Assembly (NCBI GenBank): GCA_013176395.1
Contig: JABMLP010000025.1
Coordinates: 496,001-560,000 of the forward strand
Source: Venturia oleaginea
Taxonomy: Eukaryota > Ascomycota > Dothideomycetes > Venturiales > Venturiaceae
DNA length: 64,000 nt
Direction: 5' to 3'
Below are positions 10,508 to 20,590 of the stretch, piece by piece. The notes beneath the pieces are model-generated. The model had not been told where the DNA came from. It saw only the letters and a program-made list of their open reading frames with translations, and ran no database searches. The position numbers and the translations under genes are program-made. Positions within the stretch are counted from its first letter, which is position 1; each line of letters begins with the position of its first letter.

Positions 10508-12370
10508 TCACTTCTTCTTGATACCCTCCTTCTTACTCCACGGATCCTCGGGCATAACCCACCCCCTCACCGTCTTCGCATGCCGCTTCTCCTGATCATG
10601 AACCTTGGGCATCCACCCATCCCTCTCCATACGAAACTGTCTCGTCAGCGCCACCGGACCGCCGACACCGATTTTCCATCCGGGCTGTCCCGGGAGTCCA
10701 TTCTCCTTGGCAAGCATGTGTAAATACCACAGCGCAAGCGCGGCGGTGAGTTGCGGCACCCCCGTTTTGACATCGTTTCCAAATGTGGAGAGTTCGATCC
10801 GAGGAGCGATTTCGAGGTAGCCGAACCAGGGCACTGGCCCTTCGTCTAGGTGGGGTTTGGAAGAGGGCATGAATTCGTCGTCTTTGGCGCCCATGCGGAC
10901 GCAGACGAGTTCGATTTCGGTGATGATGAAGCCGTATCTGCATCCGTTCTCGCGCATGACACGATGGAGATGCGATAATCCGTGTAAGTAACGGACTTGT
11001 TGGAGTGGTTCGCCGGTGCGTTGTGCGCAATTCCAGAGATCGTAGGCTTTTACGAGACCGACGAGGCGACCGCGGGTTTCGCCGCGGTGCGTGGTTGTGT
11101 AGTCGTTTGTGTAGTTGGAGACGAAGTCTGGTTTTGGCCAGGGCGTGTTGGAGCGCGAGTCGCGCGTGGACATGAAGAAGTCTTTGCCGGTTGCGGCTTT
11201 GACCGCACTATTGATTTTGGTCGAGAAGAAGCGATGGTGGATTTCGCGGAGCTTATGCTCGTCGGCGGGCTTTTCAGTCGCCTCGGAGTGAGGGTGTGGG
11301 AATGTCGCTGCATCTTGTGGGTAGTGAAGGAGAGCAGGAAAGTCTTTCACGGACAAAATGGTGTCAATGTTGAAGTCTTTCCAGCTTCGAAGAGTTCGTA
11401 CGTCCCACCACCACCAGTCGCGGCTTTTATTAGTTGATGTTGGGTTGTGGATGGTGTTAGTAGATTGTGCGATGAGAAGTGACTTTGGATTCGGTGTGGT
11501 GAGATAGCCCAATAGGCTAGTCGTCTCTTCTGGAAAGCTCACTGAAGTTAAGTCGTCGTCAAAGGAATGAGGAGGTTCGTTCATCAAGAACGGTGTTCCC
11601 CCAGAGAGGGAGAATTGTATAGGCGGCGCGATCATGGGCGGAGGAGGGGATTGAGTGCGGAATTGTGGCATATTCCGATATTGAGTGGGATAGCCGTGCC
11701 GCCTGATGGTAGCATCATCGACACTGGATACGGATGTTGATCGCGAATGACTGTGCACAGGATTCACTGGCAGTGATGAAGTCCGGAAATGAGCAAGAGA
11801 AGAGCGACGGCTAGTATGAGGATCTGAGAAGTTGAGGGGAGAATTAAGTGGTCCACCAAACCCGAAATCACAAGGATCGGAAAAGCTTTGGATAGCATAG
11901 GAAGGATTTACTGGAGCAGCGATAGATGAGAGGGGCGAATTGGATAATGCAGACGAGTAAGCTGGAGGAGGGAATGAAGCTGTCGCTGGGGAAGCATGAT
12001 GGCGTCCTTCCGGTGACTGAGTCCGTTGACGTTTTGCTGGTTGTCTTTGAATGCCGTATGGATAAGGAGAGTAGTGGATGCCGGCCTGGGCGGAGACGGC
12101 TCGATGATGACGAATGGGACCAGAAGACGGTTCGGTAGCTTGATCCTGATTGCGGATCTTGGGTAGCAGAGGTGGTCCTGACTGGCACAAGGTAGTGCCC
12201 GGCGAGCAGTCTCTTGATGGAGCGGTGATATCTGTAACGACTGATTCTGGAGAGTTGCGAGCCGAGCTGAAGAAGGTGCGGGTAGATTGGTAGCTGTCTG
12301 CGCTGGTTGGGAAGACCATTTGGCTCAGCATTGACGGTGGGGTCATTTCTCTGGCTTGTTGGTAGAACAT
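10508..12370 (-). CDS. Conserved fungal protein of unknown function (WWWW motif)
   Basis: A single exon of 620 aa from the ATG at 12370 (MFYQQAREMTPP). An ATG at 12400 would add ten residues. However, a GTAAGT...GCTAAT...TCAG intron-like unit covers about 12376-12425, so I take it as a 5' UTR intron. Residues 1-330 are Ser/Pro-rich and look disordered, with phosphosite-like RTQSP and SSLAHF stretches. The folded part, about 335-600, opens with DWWWWDVRTLRSWKDF and contains YLHGLSHLHRVMRENGCRYGFIITE, WFGYLEIAPRIEL and ALALWYLHMLAKENGLPG. The tail is basic and charged. I recognise it as a recurrent uncharacterised ascomycete protein, not as an enzyme. Automated labels such as sialidase are not supported by any motif I can see. 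Confidence 0.75.
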   Translation of the reverse strand: MFYQQAREMTPPSMLSQMVFPTSADSYQSTRTFFSSARNSPESVVTDITAPSRDCSPGTTLCQSGPPLLPKIRNQDQATEPSSGPIRHHRAVSAQAGIHYSPYPYGIQRQPAKRQRTQSPEGRHHASPATASFPPPAYSSALSNSPLSSIAAPVNPSYAIQSFSDPCDFGFGGPLNSPLNFSDPHTSRRSSLAHFRTSSLPVNPVHSHSRSTSVSSVDDATIRRHGYPTQYRNMPQFRTQSPPPPMIAPPIQFSLSGGTPFLMNEPPHSFDDDLTSVSFPEETTSLLGYLTTPNPKSLLIAQSTNTIHNPTSTNKSRDWWWWDVRTLRSWKDFNIDTILSVKDFPALLHYPQDAATFPHPHSEATEKPADEHKLREIHHRFFSTKINSAVKAATGKDFFMSTRDSRSNTPWPKPDFVSNYTNDYTTTHRGETRGRLVGLVKAYDLWNCAQRTGEPLQQVRYLHGLSHLHRVMRENGCRYGFIITEIELVCVRMGAKDDEFMPSSKPHLDEGPVPWFGYLEIAPRIELSTFGNDVKTGVPQLTAALALWYLHMLAKENGLPGQPGWKIGVGGPVALTRQFRMERDGWMPKVHDQEKRHAKTVRGWVMPEDPWSKKEGIKKK

Positions 12371-15300
12371 TTCCAGACTGATTTGATTAGCAATGAGCAT
12401 CCACAATGGTTTGACACTCCAACTTACACAAATGAAGCAGTTGACGGATGATGGGATTAGATTTAGCGATTATGAGATGGAGTCCTGCTCCTTGGTGTGG
12501 ATGATAGGTCTTTTGAGAGAAGTGTAGCGAATGAAAGGCAGATGAGATGAGGCTAGAGAATTCGTACGTCTCGTAACATTTGGAAGTTTGGATAATGATT
12601 GAGCAAGAGGTCGAGGCAATGGAGTATTTAACAATTGATGGCCAGTTAGACGACAGCCAAAGGACTACATGACGAACAAGGAATTCCTGAAACAAGCCAC
12701 TATACACAGCAGCAGCAGGTCCTCGACCATGAAACGGGCAAAATCATCTAGTCTGGGACGTGAAGAGCGCCTGGCTTGGGACGAGAAGTGTGCTAATTGC
12801 TAAGAATACAAGCGCCTAAATGCCGTGATAGGACTAAATGTGGCCCATAATATGCACCAAATGGTCCACTCTGGGGCCGTGGCAGACGGGACAGCCACAC
12901 GTCCAGTCCCGGGCGCATCGCCGCAGCAGTATGGAGAGAGGTCGATGAAACTTATCGTGGCCTTCGTGCGGCAGTTTCAGCGGGAGCAGGGAGGATAGCT
13001 TGCTGCGGGCGGACAGTACCGAACGTGGTGTTTTCGCGATCAAGTGAGGTGTATGGTCGATCGAGGGCTGCTGGCGAAAGAACAGTCATAGACGTTGATC
13101 TGCAGCTTTGTTTCAGACTTCTGACTCTTCAACGCGAAAACCACACGCACAAGTCTCCCAATATCATCGCATCACGAAAACCATCATGAAGATGGGATCA
13201 ACCTTCGAGTTCCTGTACTCAATTTGCTTGTCCACTTCTTTCCCAGTCTCTGATACGAGCTCAGTGATCCGCATCTATCGCCGGCGCTTAAGGAGCCTCA
13301 GAGCTGGTTGCACCTCTAACCGCTCTCCATGAGCCTCCTCCACCACGGAAGCGAAATTACCCATCCCCCAGCGATACCGACCATCATCTGGCAGGCGCCT
13401 CGCTGCGGCACAGCCCGATCGAGTTCATCGTTGTGAAGAATCTCCAAGCACATTTGATACAACGGCTTTCATTTCCTTCGAAACCAGCCAGATGTTGCGC
13501 AGAACTTCTCCACGTTCCGTCTGCTATTCGGGCCTGGATGTTTCTTAAGCAGTATATGTGCAAATAACCGCTGTGTATGCTCTCCTATGCAAGCATTATA
13601 CCATTTGTTTGGTCGACCACAGCAGAAACGTGCTTTGGAAAACTGGCAACACAGCACAATGCTATTCCAAATGCCATATCTCTTGGAGAAACTAGACACA
13701 GTCGGATCCAGACAATGCCATGCTTCGAAGCAACCTCGCGGCCCTGCACATAGTCGCGGCATGGAGCCTACCTGATTCCATTTCGTAAAGCAAGACAGCC
13801 TTCCCATCACCTCGTTCATGCCAAGAGCGGATGTACATGTATCTTCTCCGATAACAGGGATTCCATTAATAACTCATGCATGCTCCAACCTCATCAATTA
13901 TAACGCGAGGCGGCTACAACGGCCTCATCATCTGACCACATCTGACCGTACTCTTTATCGGACAGGAGATGCGTCAGGATTCTTGTCGCCTAGAGTTTGA
14001 CCAGTTCGGAAGTGGACATTTTCTTCCAACATTCAACCATGGAAGCGCTGTGCATTCAGGACGAGCACGATTCTTTGACCGTCTTCTTGCCATCCCCTTC
14101 GGTTTTTGGATCGAGTGCCTCTAAATCCAGCTGCCTAGACTGGAGTCTTACTTGCTACTCAAAAGTCCAGGCCTTGTTATCTTCCCTTTATCTAGGCGAC
14201 TTACTGATGATAACATATCTACTGAAAAGAGGTATGATATTCGAGAGTAAATCAAATCAACCGATTTTTTTTAAATCTTGATCATAAACAACCGCACTTC
14301 CACCACAAAGTTACGAACAATCTACAGTCGTCCCATTTTCATCAAAAGTTCCCTCCAGCAACTTTCCAAAGCCTCGCTCTTAGTACTTATGCCCTCGGTA
14401 ACAATGAACTTCCTATCAATGTCAGTAATCTTCACTGTATATACATAACCACCGACTCCCCACCGCCCGCCTTCTCAAAATAATTACTGTCCCGTCGAAC
14501 TGTCCCCTACCACGTTTTACCTCCATCAACGCTGACCTCGCATCTATCGACCGCCGTGTTCGAATTGACGACTTCCATAGAAAACCATCCCTTCGAGGTA
14601 CCGAATTTATTGCCGAAGTCTTACCATGACACGACCGTTTCCAACGGTCCCTATACAGAAATGCAGGAACCGCATGGCGCAGCACCATTCCAATTTGAAG
14701 AGGGAAGAGCTTTTCCGTGTATGTGGGCATAGTGGTGTATCATATCCGTGGAAACTACACATGCCGCCAGAAGGCTGCTGTCCCGGCCTCGATGTCGAAA
14801 CAGGTAATTGATGCGGCGAAAGCGGCGAAATACTGGTTGAGAAAGTCATGTTTGTACATGTGTATATTGCTAGTGTGAATAAAGGTGGATTGAGAGTACT
14901 AAGGTATGTGGATTGAATGATGCGGGGGAATATATATCCCAACGGCATGAAAAAAGAAAAATATCATCGACATCGGAACGGTTTTGCAGCCTGGTATCAT
15001 GGTGACCGTGTATGGTAGGTAGTATTGAGTAACCCAGTCCTTAAAAGCTTTGGGGATCGTGATGGAGGTATGTATGTACACAAATAATAAATTATTCCCC
15101 TCGCCCAATTTGTATTCTCCCTCTTGTCTTGGCTACTCCATCCTCCCCGTACTACATTCTTCCATTTTGGCCCTTACAATTAGGAGCCGGCCGAGCCATA
15201 CCGGACGCGGAAATGTAAATCATCTCATAGACAGAAGTTCAAGGTAGGTATGATATTCATCTAGACGAGGACACCACTGCATCGAACGTCCAGTCTTCGT

Positions 15301-16525
15301 GGTATATATGTATAGTTGCGTCGACCTGATGAAGCTTGGATTACTGCGTATATACACCAATTTACCTTTAATCAACAAATACGATAGATCTATCTATCTA
15401 GTATACCCAATCATCCAACTCACCGTGAGACACCAATTCCCCCAGTGACTCCATCCAAATTCACAACTCACACCTACAAACCCAACTCCAACTCTAAACA
15501 CTTATCCCCTCCACCGAATCCAAAAACAGGACAGCCCAACCATAAGTTCCACAATCCCCACCTCGAAAAACCCAACCCGGGACCCCGCCCATTTTCCACA
15601 CTAATTCTTTCTCTCGCTCAACAATCATGCCATAATTCAACCTTCTTCATTCTCACCACCACTCTCTACCTACCCAATCAATACCCAATACCTAAGATAT
15701 CCAGATGTCCAAATGCACGAACGAGAATTCTGTTTACCCTCAAGGGTCTTCTTCACGAAACATATACATCACGATTCCGCAGAGAAAAACAAAATAATAA
15801 AAATCCAACAACGAGGATATACAACACCTCGAAAGAAACAGAGACCCGCATAAAAGTATGCATACCGAGTTTGATATCGGGGTAACGAGAGCAACGTAGC
15901 AAGGACGAAAGTGCATGAATAGGAGCGTTGAACGCGCCTCTCTTTGGTCTTCATGGACAACCTCAGGCTCAGGGGCCGAGTAAACCTACCCTTCCCGACC
16001 AAGTCTGTAATCGTCGCGTCGATTCGAAAACTGCATGTACTGCACTCTCCACTGCCATCAAATAGTGGACGCATTAGGTAACCCTTCGAAGAGGCTTTAA
16101 TCAGGACAGTTCGCCTTTGGAAGCTCCGCATAAGTCATGGTGTGGCACATCCAGGAGATTCAAAATCAACGAAAGAGTGAAAGAAACAAAAGTCAAGAAG
16201 CCGTCTGTGAGAATAATTTGAGTGAGAAAAACCCACCATACTCCATCCGCCCCATTGTATGATTGAAAAACAGCAAAACCGGTCCCGCGATGTACAAGAG
16301 TGATATGCTGTCAGTGAATCGAAGGCCCGAGACAAAAACTGGAAACTCCTTGCAAACTCCATTGACAACGCCGATCTGTGCAGGTCCATGGCTGCCGCTA
16401 GATATCTTGTCCTTTCTTCCCAAAAAACAGACCGAGTCATGAAAGCAAACACAACTTCAGAGACCCGCTCGTCCAGCACCCGCATTCGTGACTTCGTCAA
16501 CTTGCTAAGAATGCCTGATCCTTCA
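12371..16525. other. Gene-poor stretch of about 4.1 kb
   Basis: No frame here looks like a conserved protein. The longest is 146 codons at 15445-15885 (+), lies on a pyrimidine-rich strand and has low-complexity Pro/Asn/Thr composition, so I treat it as chance. A 116-codon minus-strand frame at 13469-13819 is Cys/Trp-rich but has no recognisable motif. Composition resembles the neighbouring unique DNA, not AT-rich transposon relics. The stretch must contain the 5' region of the large conserved gene and the 3' UTR of the Sec4 gene. A long non-coding RNA or a fast-evolving small gene cannot be excluded. Confidence 0.4.
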
Positions 16526-17274
16526 CTAACAGCAATTCTTCCAGGGTTGCCCGTTCCCTCCCTGGTCGCCTATCGTCACGTTGTTCGCCGCCGGCGCGGT
16601 TGATGCTTGTGTGTCTATGAGCCTCTTCTTGATGTCTCCTGCCAAGCTGTAGAAGGCCTTCTCGACATTGATGTTGCTTTTGGCGGATACCTCCATAAAC
16701 GGGATTCCGAGTTCGTCAGCGAGCGCTTGCCCCTGTTCCGTCGAGACTTGTCGCTTGTCTTCCCAGTCGCATTTGTTACCGATGAGGATCTTGTTGACGC
16801 CTTCGCTGGCGTGTTGCTCGACGTTCGAAAACCAGGTTCGGATGTCTGTTACACAAGTGAGCAAGTTGATTGGATGTCATCATTTCAAATGACGAAAGGG
16901 GAAGCGGGCTCATACTGTTGAATGAGCGCTCGTCAGTTACATCGTAGACTAGTAATATGCCCATTGCGCCACGGTAGTATGCTGTTGTAATTGTGCGGAA
17001 GCGCTCTTGTCCAGCCGTGTCCCATATTTGTAGCTTGACCTTCTTGCCGTCCAGTTCGATGGTTCGAATCTTGAAGTCTATTCCAATGGTTGTGATGAAG
17101 GAGGGCGTGAAGGAGTCTTCACTGAAGCGCAGCAGGCAGCATGACTTGCCTACACCAGAGTCACCGATTAACAGGAGCTTGATCTGCGAAGGTGTTAGTA
17201 TGGTGTGCCAACGGAAGCAGTTCTGTGACAGGACGGGGACGCACGAGGAAGTCATAGTTCCGTGTCCCAGCCAT
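16526..17274 (-). CDS. sec4: Sec4/Rab8-family secretory Rab GTPase
   Basis: Three exons, complement(16526..16845, 16916..17183, 17245..17274), encode 205 aa, the usual length. All Rab motifs are visible: P-loop [10 protein letters not shown] (about residues 15-24), switch [12 protein letters not shown], switch [20 protein letters not shown] for guanine, and SAKSN. The C-terminus is NCC, a double-cysteine geranylgeranylation site. The effector region and [15 protein letters not shown] match the Sec4/Rab8/SrgA group. The protein recruits the exocyst to secretory vesicles moving to the hyphal tip and septa. Intron 2 joins AACA to ACATC to give a continuous FNNIRTW. Confidence 0.92.
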
Positions 17275-17984
17275 AGTGTCGGAGTGTGTGAAGGTTGTAA
17301 GGTCGGTGAAAGGAAATCGGAGTTGTGGCAGGTCGAGGAGGCGGAGGTTGGCCCCGTTGAGAAGTCGTTTGATTATCGTCAAGAGGCGCACGCTATGGGA
17401 TATCAGGAGTGGGTTGGGGCAGTGCTTCTTCGTCTTCGGTATGACTTGTCGTGATTTTGGAGGGGAGCGGTGATGCTTGGGATTATGATGTTGTCGTAAA
17501 GTCCTTCTAGGTAGACGTGGATGCTACACAGGAGCTCGCTTGGCATACGCCACGGGGCTGGCTTTCTTCTTCCAACCATTTACTCTTTATTTACTCGTAG
17601 AGATTCTTAACCAAGTCGATATCCTTCTGAAAACGGATATCAGACACCCTTCAGCATTGCTTTGTCATGATGGCACCATGGCACCATGGCTTTACAACAA
17701 AGACAGCTGCTAGTTGCGAAAGATGGAACAACCATGCGAAGTTCGCCACTCGAAACAATAAGCAAAATATACTCCCTTCATTTCTTGTACGGCGAGTCTC
17801 TATCTAGTCTTATCATCATCTCATGTCTCCGTCTACAGACATCAAGGATCCACCTTGTCCAGCGAGCTCATCAGGTCAAATCTCCTTTCCGGGAACTCTC
17901 TGGAATTCTCTCATAAGCTGTAGACAAGACTTGGAGCAGAAGCATGACTTTTTCTTATGCTTGTTCTTAATCCCACAACAATCG
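17275..17984. promoter_or_regulatory. Upstream region of the Rab GTPase gene
   Basis: About 710 bp between the Rab start (-) and the 3' end of the next minus-strand gene. It should hold the Rab promoter. The part next to the start is rich in GTTG/GAGG on the plus strand, i.e. pyrimidine-rich on the sense strand, as expected for a fungal leader. At 17675-17690 GGCACCAT occurs as a short direct repeat. No gene is seen. Confidence 0.35.
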
Positions 17985-18903
17985 CTACCAAATCGCTGCC
18001 ATCTCAACTGAGCCGTCAATCTTTCCCTGCCATAGCAAAAGGAACTGGTAGAGGTTTTCCCGGACCTGGAATGGTCTGTTGTTAACCAGAATCCGACTGT
18101 TCAAATCAAACTCCTCAGCATCCACCATTTCCCAGTCATCCATAATCCCACCAGCACGGTCCAACCCAGGCGATCCGAGCATAGTCTCTGACTGTGTCCT
18201 AGGCACAGCCTGATACGTCGTCGTATTCGCACCGCCCGCCACAGCACCCGCCGCCGCCAGTCCAAGTCCCAACACCGTCCCAGACGCCGTCCTCAACAAC
18301 CCGGCAGCACTACCACTGGCTATGCTTCCCATACCGAAGAGCTGTCTTCTCGCCCTCGCAAACGATGTCTCCCCATTGTGAGTTTGGGAGTTTTACTATG
18401 TCCCTCCTGCGCGAAATCGTCCTCGTCGCTTGGATTGCTTGGTTCATCTGGAGGTGATGGGCCTAATTGATTTAGATTTGCTGAGGAGAGAGTTGGTTTT
18501 TTGGGTGTGCGGGTGTTTTGTTCGCGTTGGCGACGTTGGTGGGTGGTGTATTGATTCCTTAATTGTACTACCTTAGTATCGAAGGCTGCTGGATTACTGA
18601 GTCGACGAAGTGTTAATGATGTTGGGTGGATTCCTAGTTGGATGGTAGGGATACTTACAATGCCACAAGTCCAGCAGCCGAGAGATTCAAAAGGGTATTT
18701 CTGATTCTCTCGGCGATTTCTTGGTCGATTGTGTGATGCCCGATTTTGTAATGGAGACCACCTCGGATGATTTCGAGTTGGGTCGTTGTGGTTAGGAAAT
18801 GAGTATGCATTGGAACCTGGCTTACGTCGAATTCGAAGAGGGCTGCTAGTCGGACGAAGTTTTGGAGATGTGGTTTGCCTATTGGCGATGGCGGTGCACT
18901 CAT
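17985..18903 (-). CDS. Unknown protein with glycine-zipper segment; apparent frame break
   Basis: Exon 1 is complement(18659..18903), beginning MSAPPSPIGKPHL. Its intron, 18597..18658, has GTAAGT and CTCAG ends. Exon 2 continues in frame through a charged linker until about 18371. There the protein-like reading moves to another frame, which continues through an ARARRQLFGMGS motif, a glycine/alanine-zipper stretch (SAAGLLRTASGTVLGLGLAAA), and then WEMVDAEEFDLNSR and VRENLYQFLLLWQGK to the stop at 17985. The shift lies at a run of four G (sense strand); one additional G would restore a single frame. I found no usable intron of normal size, so a sequencing error, a genuine frameshift or an unrecognised intron all remain open. 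The family is unknown; the domain order looks conserved rather than random. Confidence 0.55.
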
Positions 18904-19315
18904 TGTGAACGCTGTATCCTTATTAAGGCTGGGAATTGGTGGTGAGGAGGGCTTCTTACTTGTTTTGGATTATGGTGTTTTTTTAGTAAGTGGCGGTATG
19001 GGTGTTCTATGTCGTTCGTGTCCTAGATTTTGTGGCGAGATGACTAGTAGAGATTTAAAGCTGATGTATCCAGAATGATAGATATGATCAAAGCACCTTC
19101 TTATGACGTTACAGCTTTCTCTTCGATGAAGAATATTGTATGAGGCCTCCAATATCACACAGGGAGACATAGAAGAGGAGACATTGTTACGGTGCTTTCA
19201 ACATCATTCTCTATAGTCAAATCTTTTCATAACGAGACTAATATCTGATGAAGATCTCTCAATTCCACATAGATATCGGGGATGGAGGACTGAGAGCGGT
19301 CTACTTACAACCTGC
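18904..19315. other. Intergenic, nothing recognised
   Basis: This region lies upstream of the glycine-zipper protein gene and presumably includes its promoter. No coding frame, repeat or RNA gene is recognised. Confidence 0.35.
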
Positions 19316-20128
19316 CTAATAAAACAGGTAATAGAAAAGCTTCCAACCATACTTCCAAGAAGCAATAATCTCCCGATCATAAACGCATTCCATCACTGTT
19401 CCGTTGTTCGCCCACAGTGGTCTCGAAGGCCGTGCACAAATCTGCTGATTCATTCCTTGGTCTTTGCCGGGCAACAATACTTTGGCAGGTAATATCTCAG
19501 ACGCGATATCTTCTTCCGTCCAGTCAATCAAGACTGTCAGCTTCGTTTGCGGGAAAGGTGCATCAGGTTCATAGACGTTGGTGTTGCAGTGTGACGCCCT
19601 GGTACGAGGAAAAGACGGCAAAATTCAAATGTCGCGGCAACGGAGGTATTACAGGAGCGACCAGGATTCCTGATGTCTTCCATCTAGGCTGCCGCAATTG
19701 GCGTTAGTTTCGTTCGTGATATTTTGCAGCTCGCTGGGTGATGGGTATCAGTTCCGCGTCTGCTCAATAACTACAAATTGATCAGCATGTACTTTAGACG
19801 AGCAACGGAGAAACAGTACGTACTATTTGCATAGAGATTTTGAGGTTGTTGAGAAGCATATCAGAATGCTGGCGATCCAATTGCTGCACCATCAAATTCA
19901 TCGGCATACCGTTGCGGACCGCTCGAGAGCCTGGTGTCCTGAGGTGTGAAATTGCGGAGGATTTTGCGGCCCAACGTCGGCTCGAGCAGATAGTTCTACT
20001 CCATCTCCTGTCATAAATATGTACAGCTTGCCGAACCTTGGCTGGATGATAGCTAGGTAACGTAACCTATTAGACCATAAATCGACCAGAAGCGAGACTG
20101 CCAGTTCGGAGAAGAAACACGACGACAT
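19316..20128 (-). CDS. Possible multi-exon gene, low confidence
   Basis: Some minus-strand pieces look coding: a segment reading GMPMNLMVQQLDRQHSDML near 19910-19830, ending at a good GTACGT donor with a branch-like GCTGATC and a TTTGTAG acceptor, and a terminal segment (19621-19316) reading NTNVYEPDAPFPQTKLTVLIDW and ending in an aromatic tail. I cannot join them into one uninterrupted protein, because internal stops appear between 19780 and 19630. This may be a short fast-evolving gene with unseen introns or a decayed one. No family is recognised. Confidence 0.25.
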
Positions 20129-20590
20129 GGAAGATGAGAAGCGACGTCTACGTGGGCTTTGTAAATGAATTCGAAGCTTGTTCAGGAAATATACTCGACG
20201 CCACTACTCATTCTACCTACATGAATTTCAGTGTGGGTTGAGATTGCGTCTTTGATCCTTTCGGCGCGAGACTCGGTCTCAAACGCTGATTTGTTTGTTG
20301 GGTTTGACAACAAGACATTGCAGGTGGTGTGATATAAAAAGGTGTATTTTCTCTCCAAATCCGGTGGGTGTTGTGTACCTATATTCGTCCCGCGCCTAAG
20401 TTCTGCCCGATAACAAAAGAGGAAGGAACTCAAAAGGTCCACGGGTGCGCTTCAACGTCGTTGCAAACTTCAACTCCAACTTCTTTGCTCCAACCTCATT
20501 CCCCCCACAATCAACCCCCAACTCCTTTGCTCCAACCTCACCTCCCCACAATCAACTTTCGATTCTCTCCACGACGTCTCCAAGCCCAAA
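20129..20590 (+). promoter_or_regulatory. Upstream region of the F-box-like gene
   Basis: The last 150 bp before the start at 20591 are strongly pyrimidine-rich on the sense strand, as in many fungal promoters and leaders. They include an imperfect two-copy direct repeat with a 42-bp period. No other gene is seen. Confidence 0.4.
20483..20561 (+). repeat. Imperfect tandem repeat, 42-bp period, two copies
   Basis: The block CTTTGCTCCAACCTCA starts at 20483 and again at 20525. Each copy is followed by a C-rich stretch and CCACAATCAAC. The copies are close but not identical. It lies in the 5' leader of the F-box-like gene and could be a simple slippage product of pyrimidine-rich DNA. Confidence 0.7.

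Noticed and set aside
13469..13819. 116-codon Cys-rich minus-strand frame
   Set aside because: No signal peptide or repeat pattern, and the cysteines are not spaced as in known small secreted proteins; most likely chance.
15445..15885. 146-codon plus-strand frame in the gene-poor region
   Set aside because: Low-complexity Pro/Asn/Thr composition on a pyrimidine-rich strand, no motif, and no splice or promoter context.
17041..17080. GGTTCGAATC resembling a tRNA B box
   Set aside because: It lies inside the Rab coding exon, and no A box or cloverleaf fits around it.
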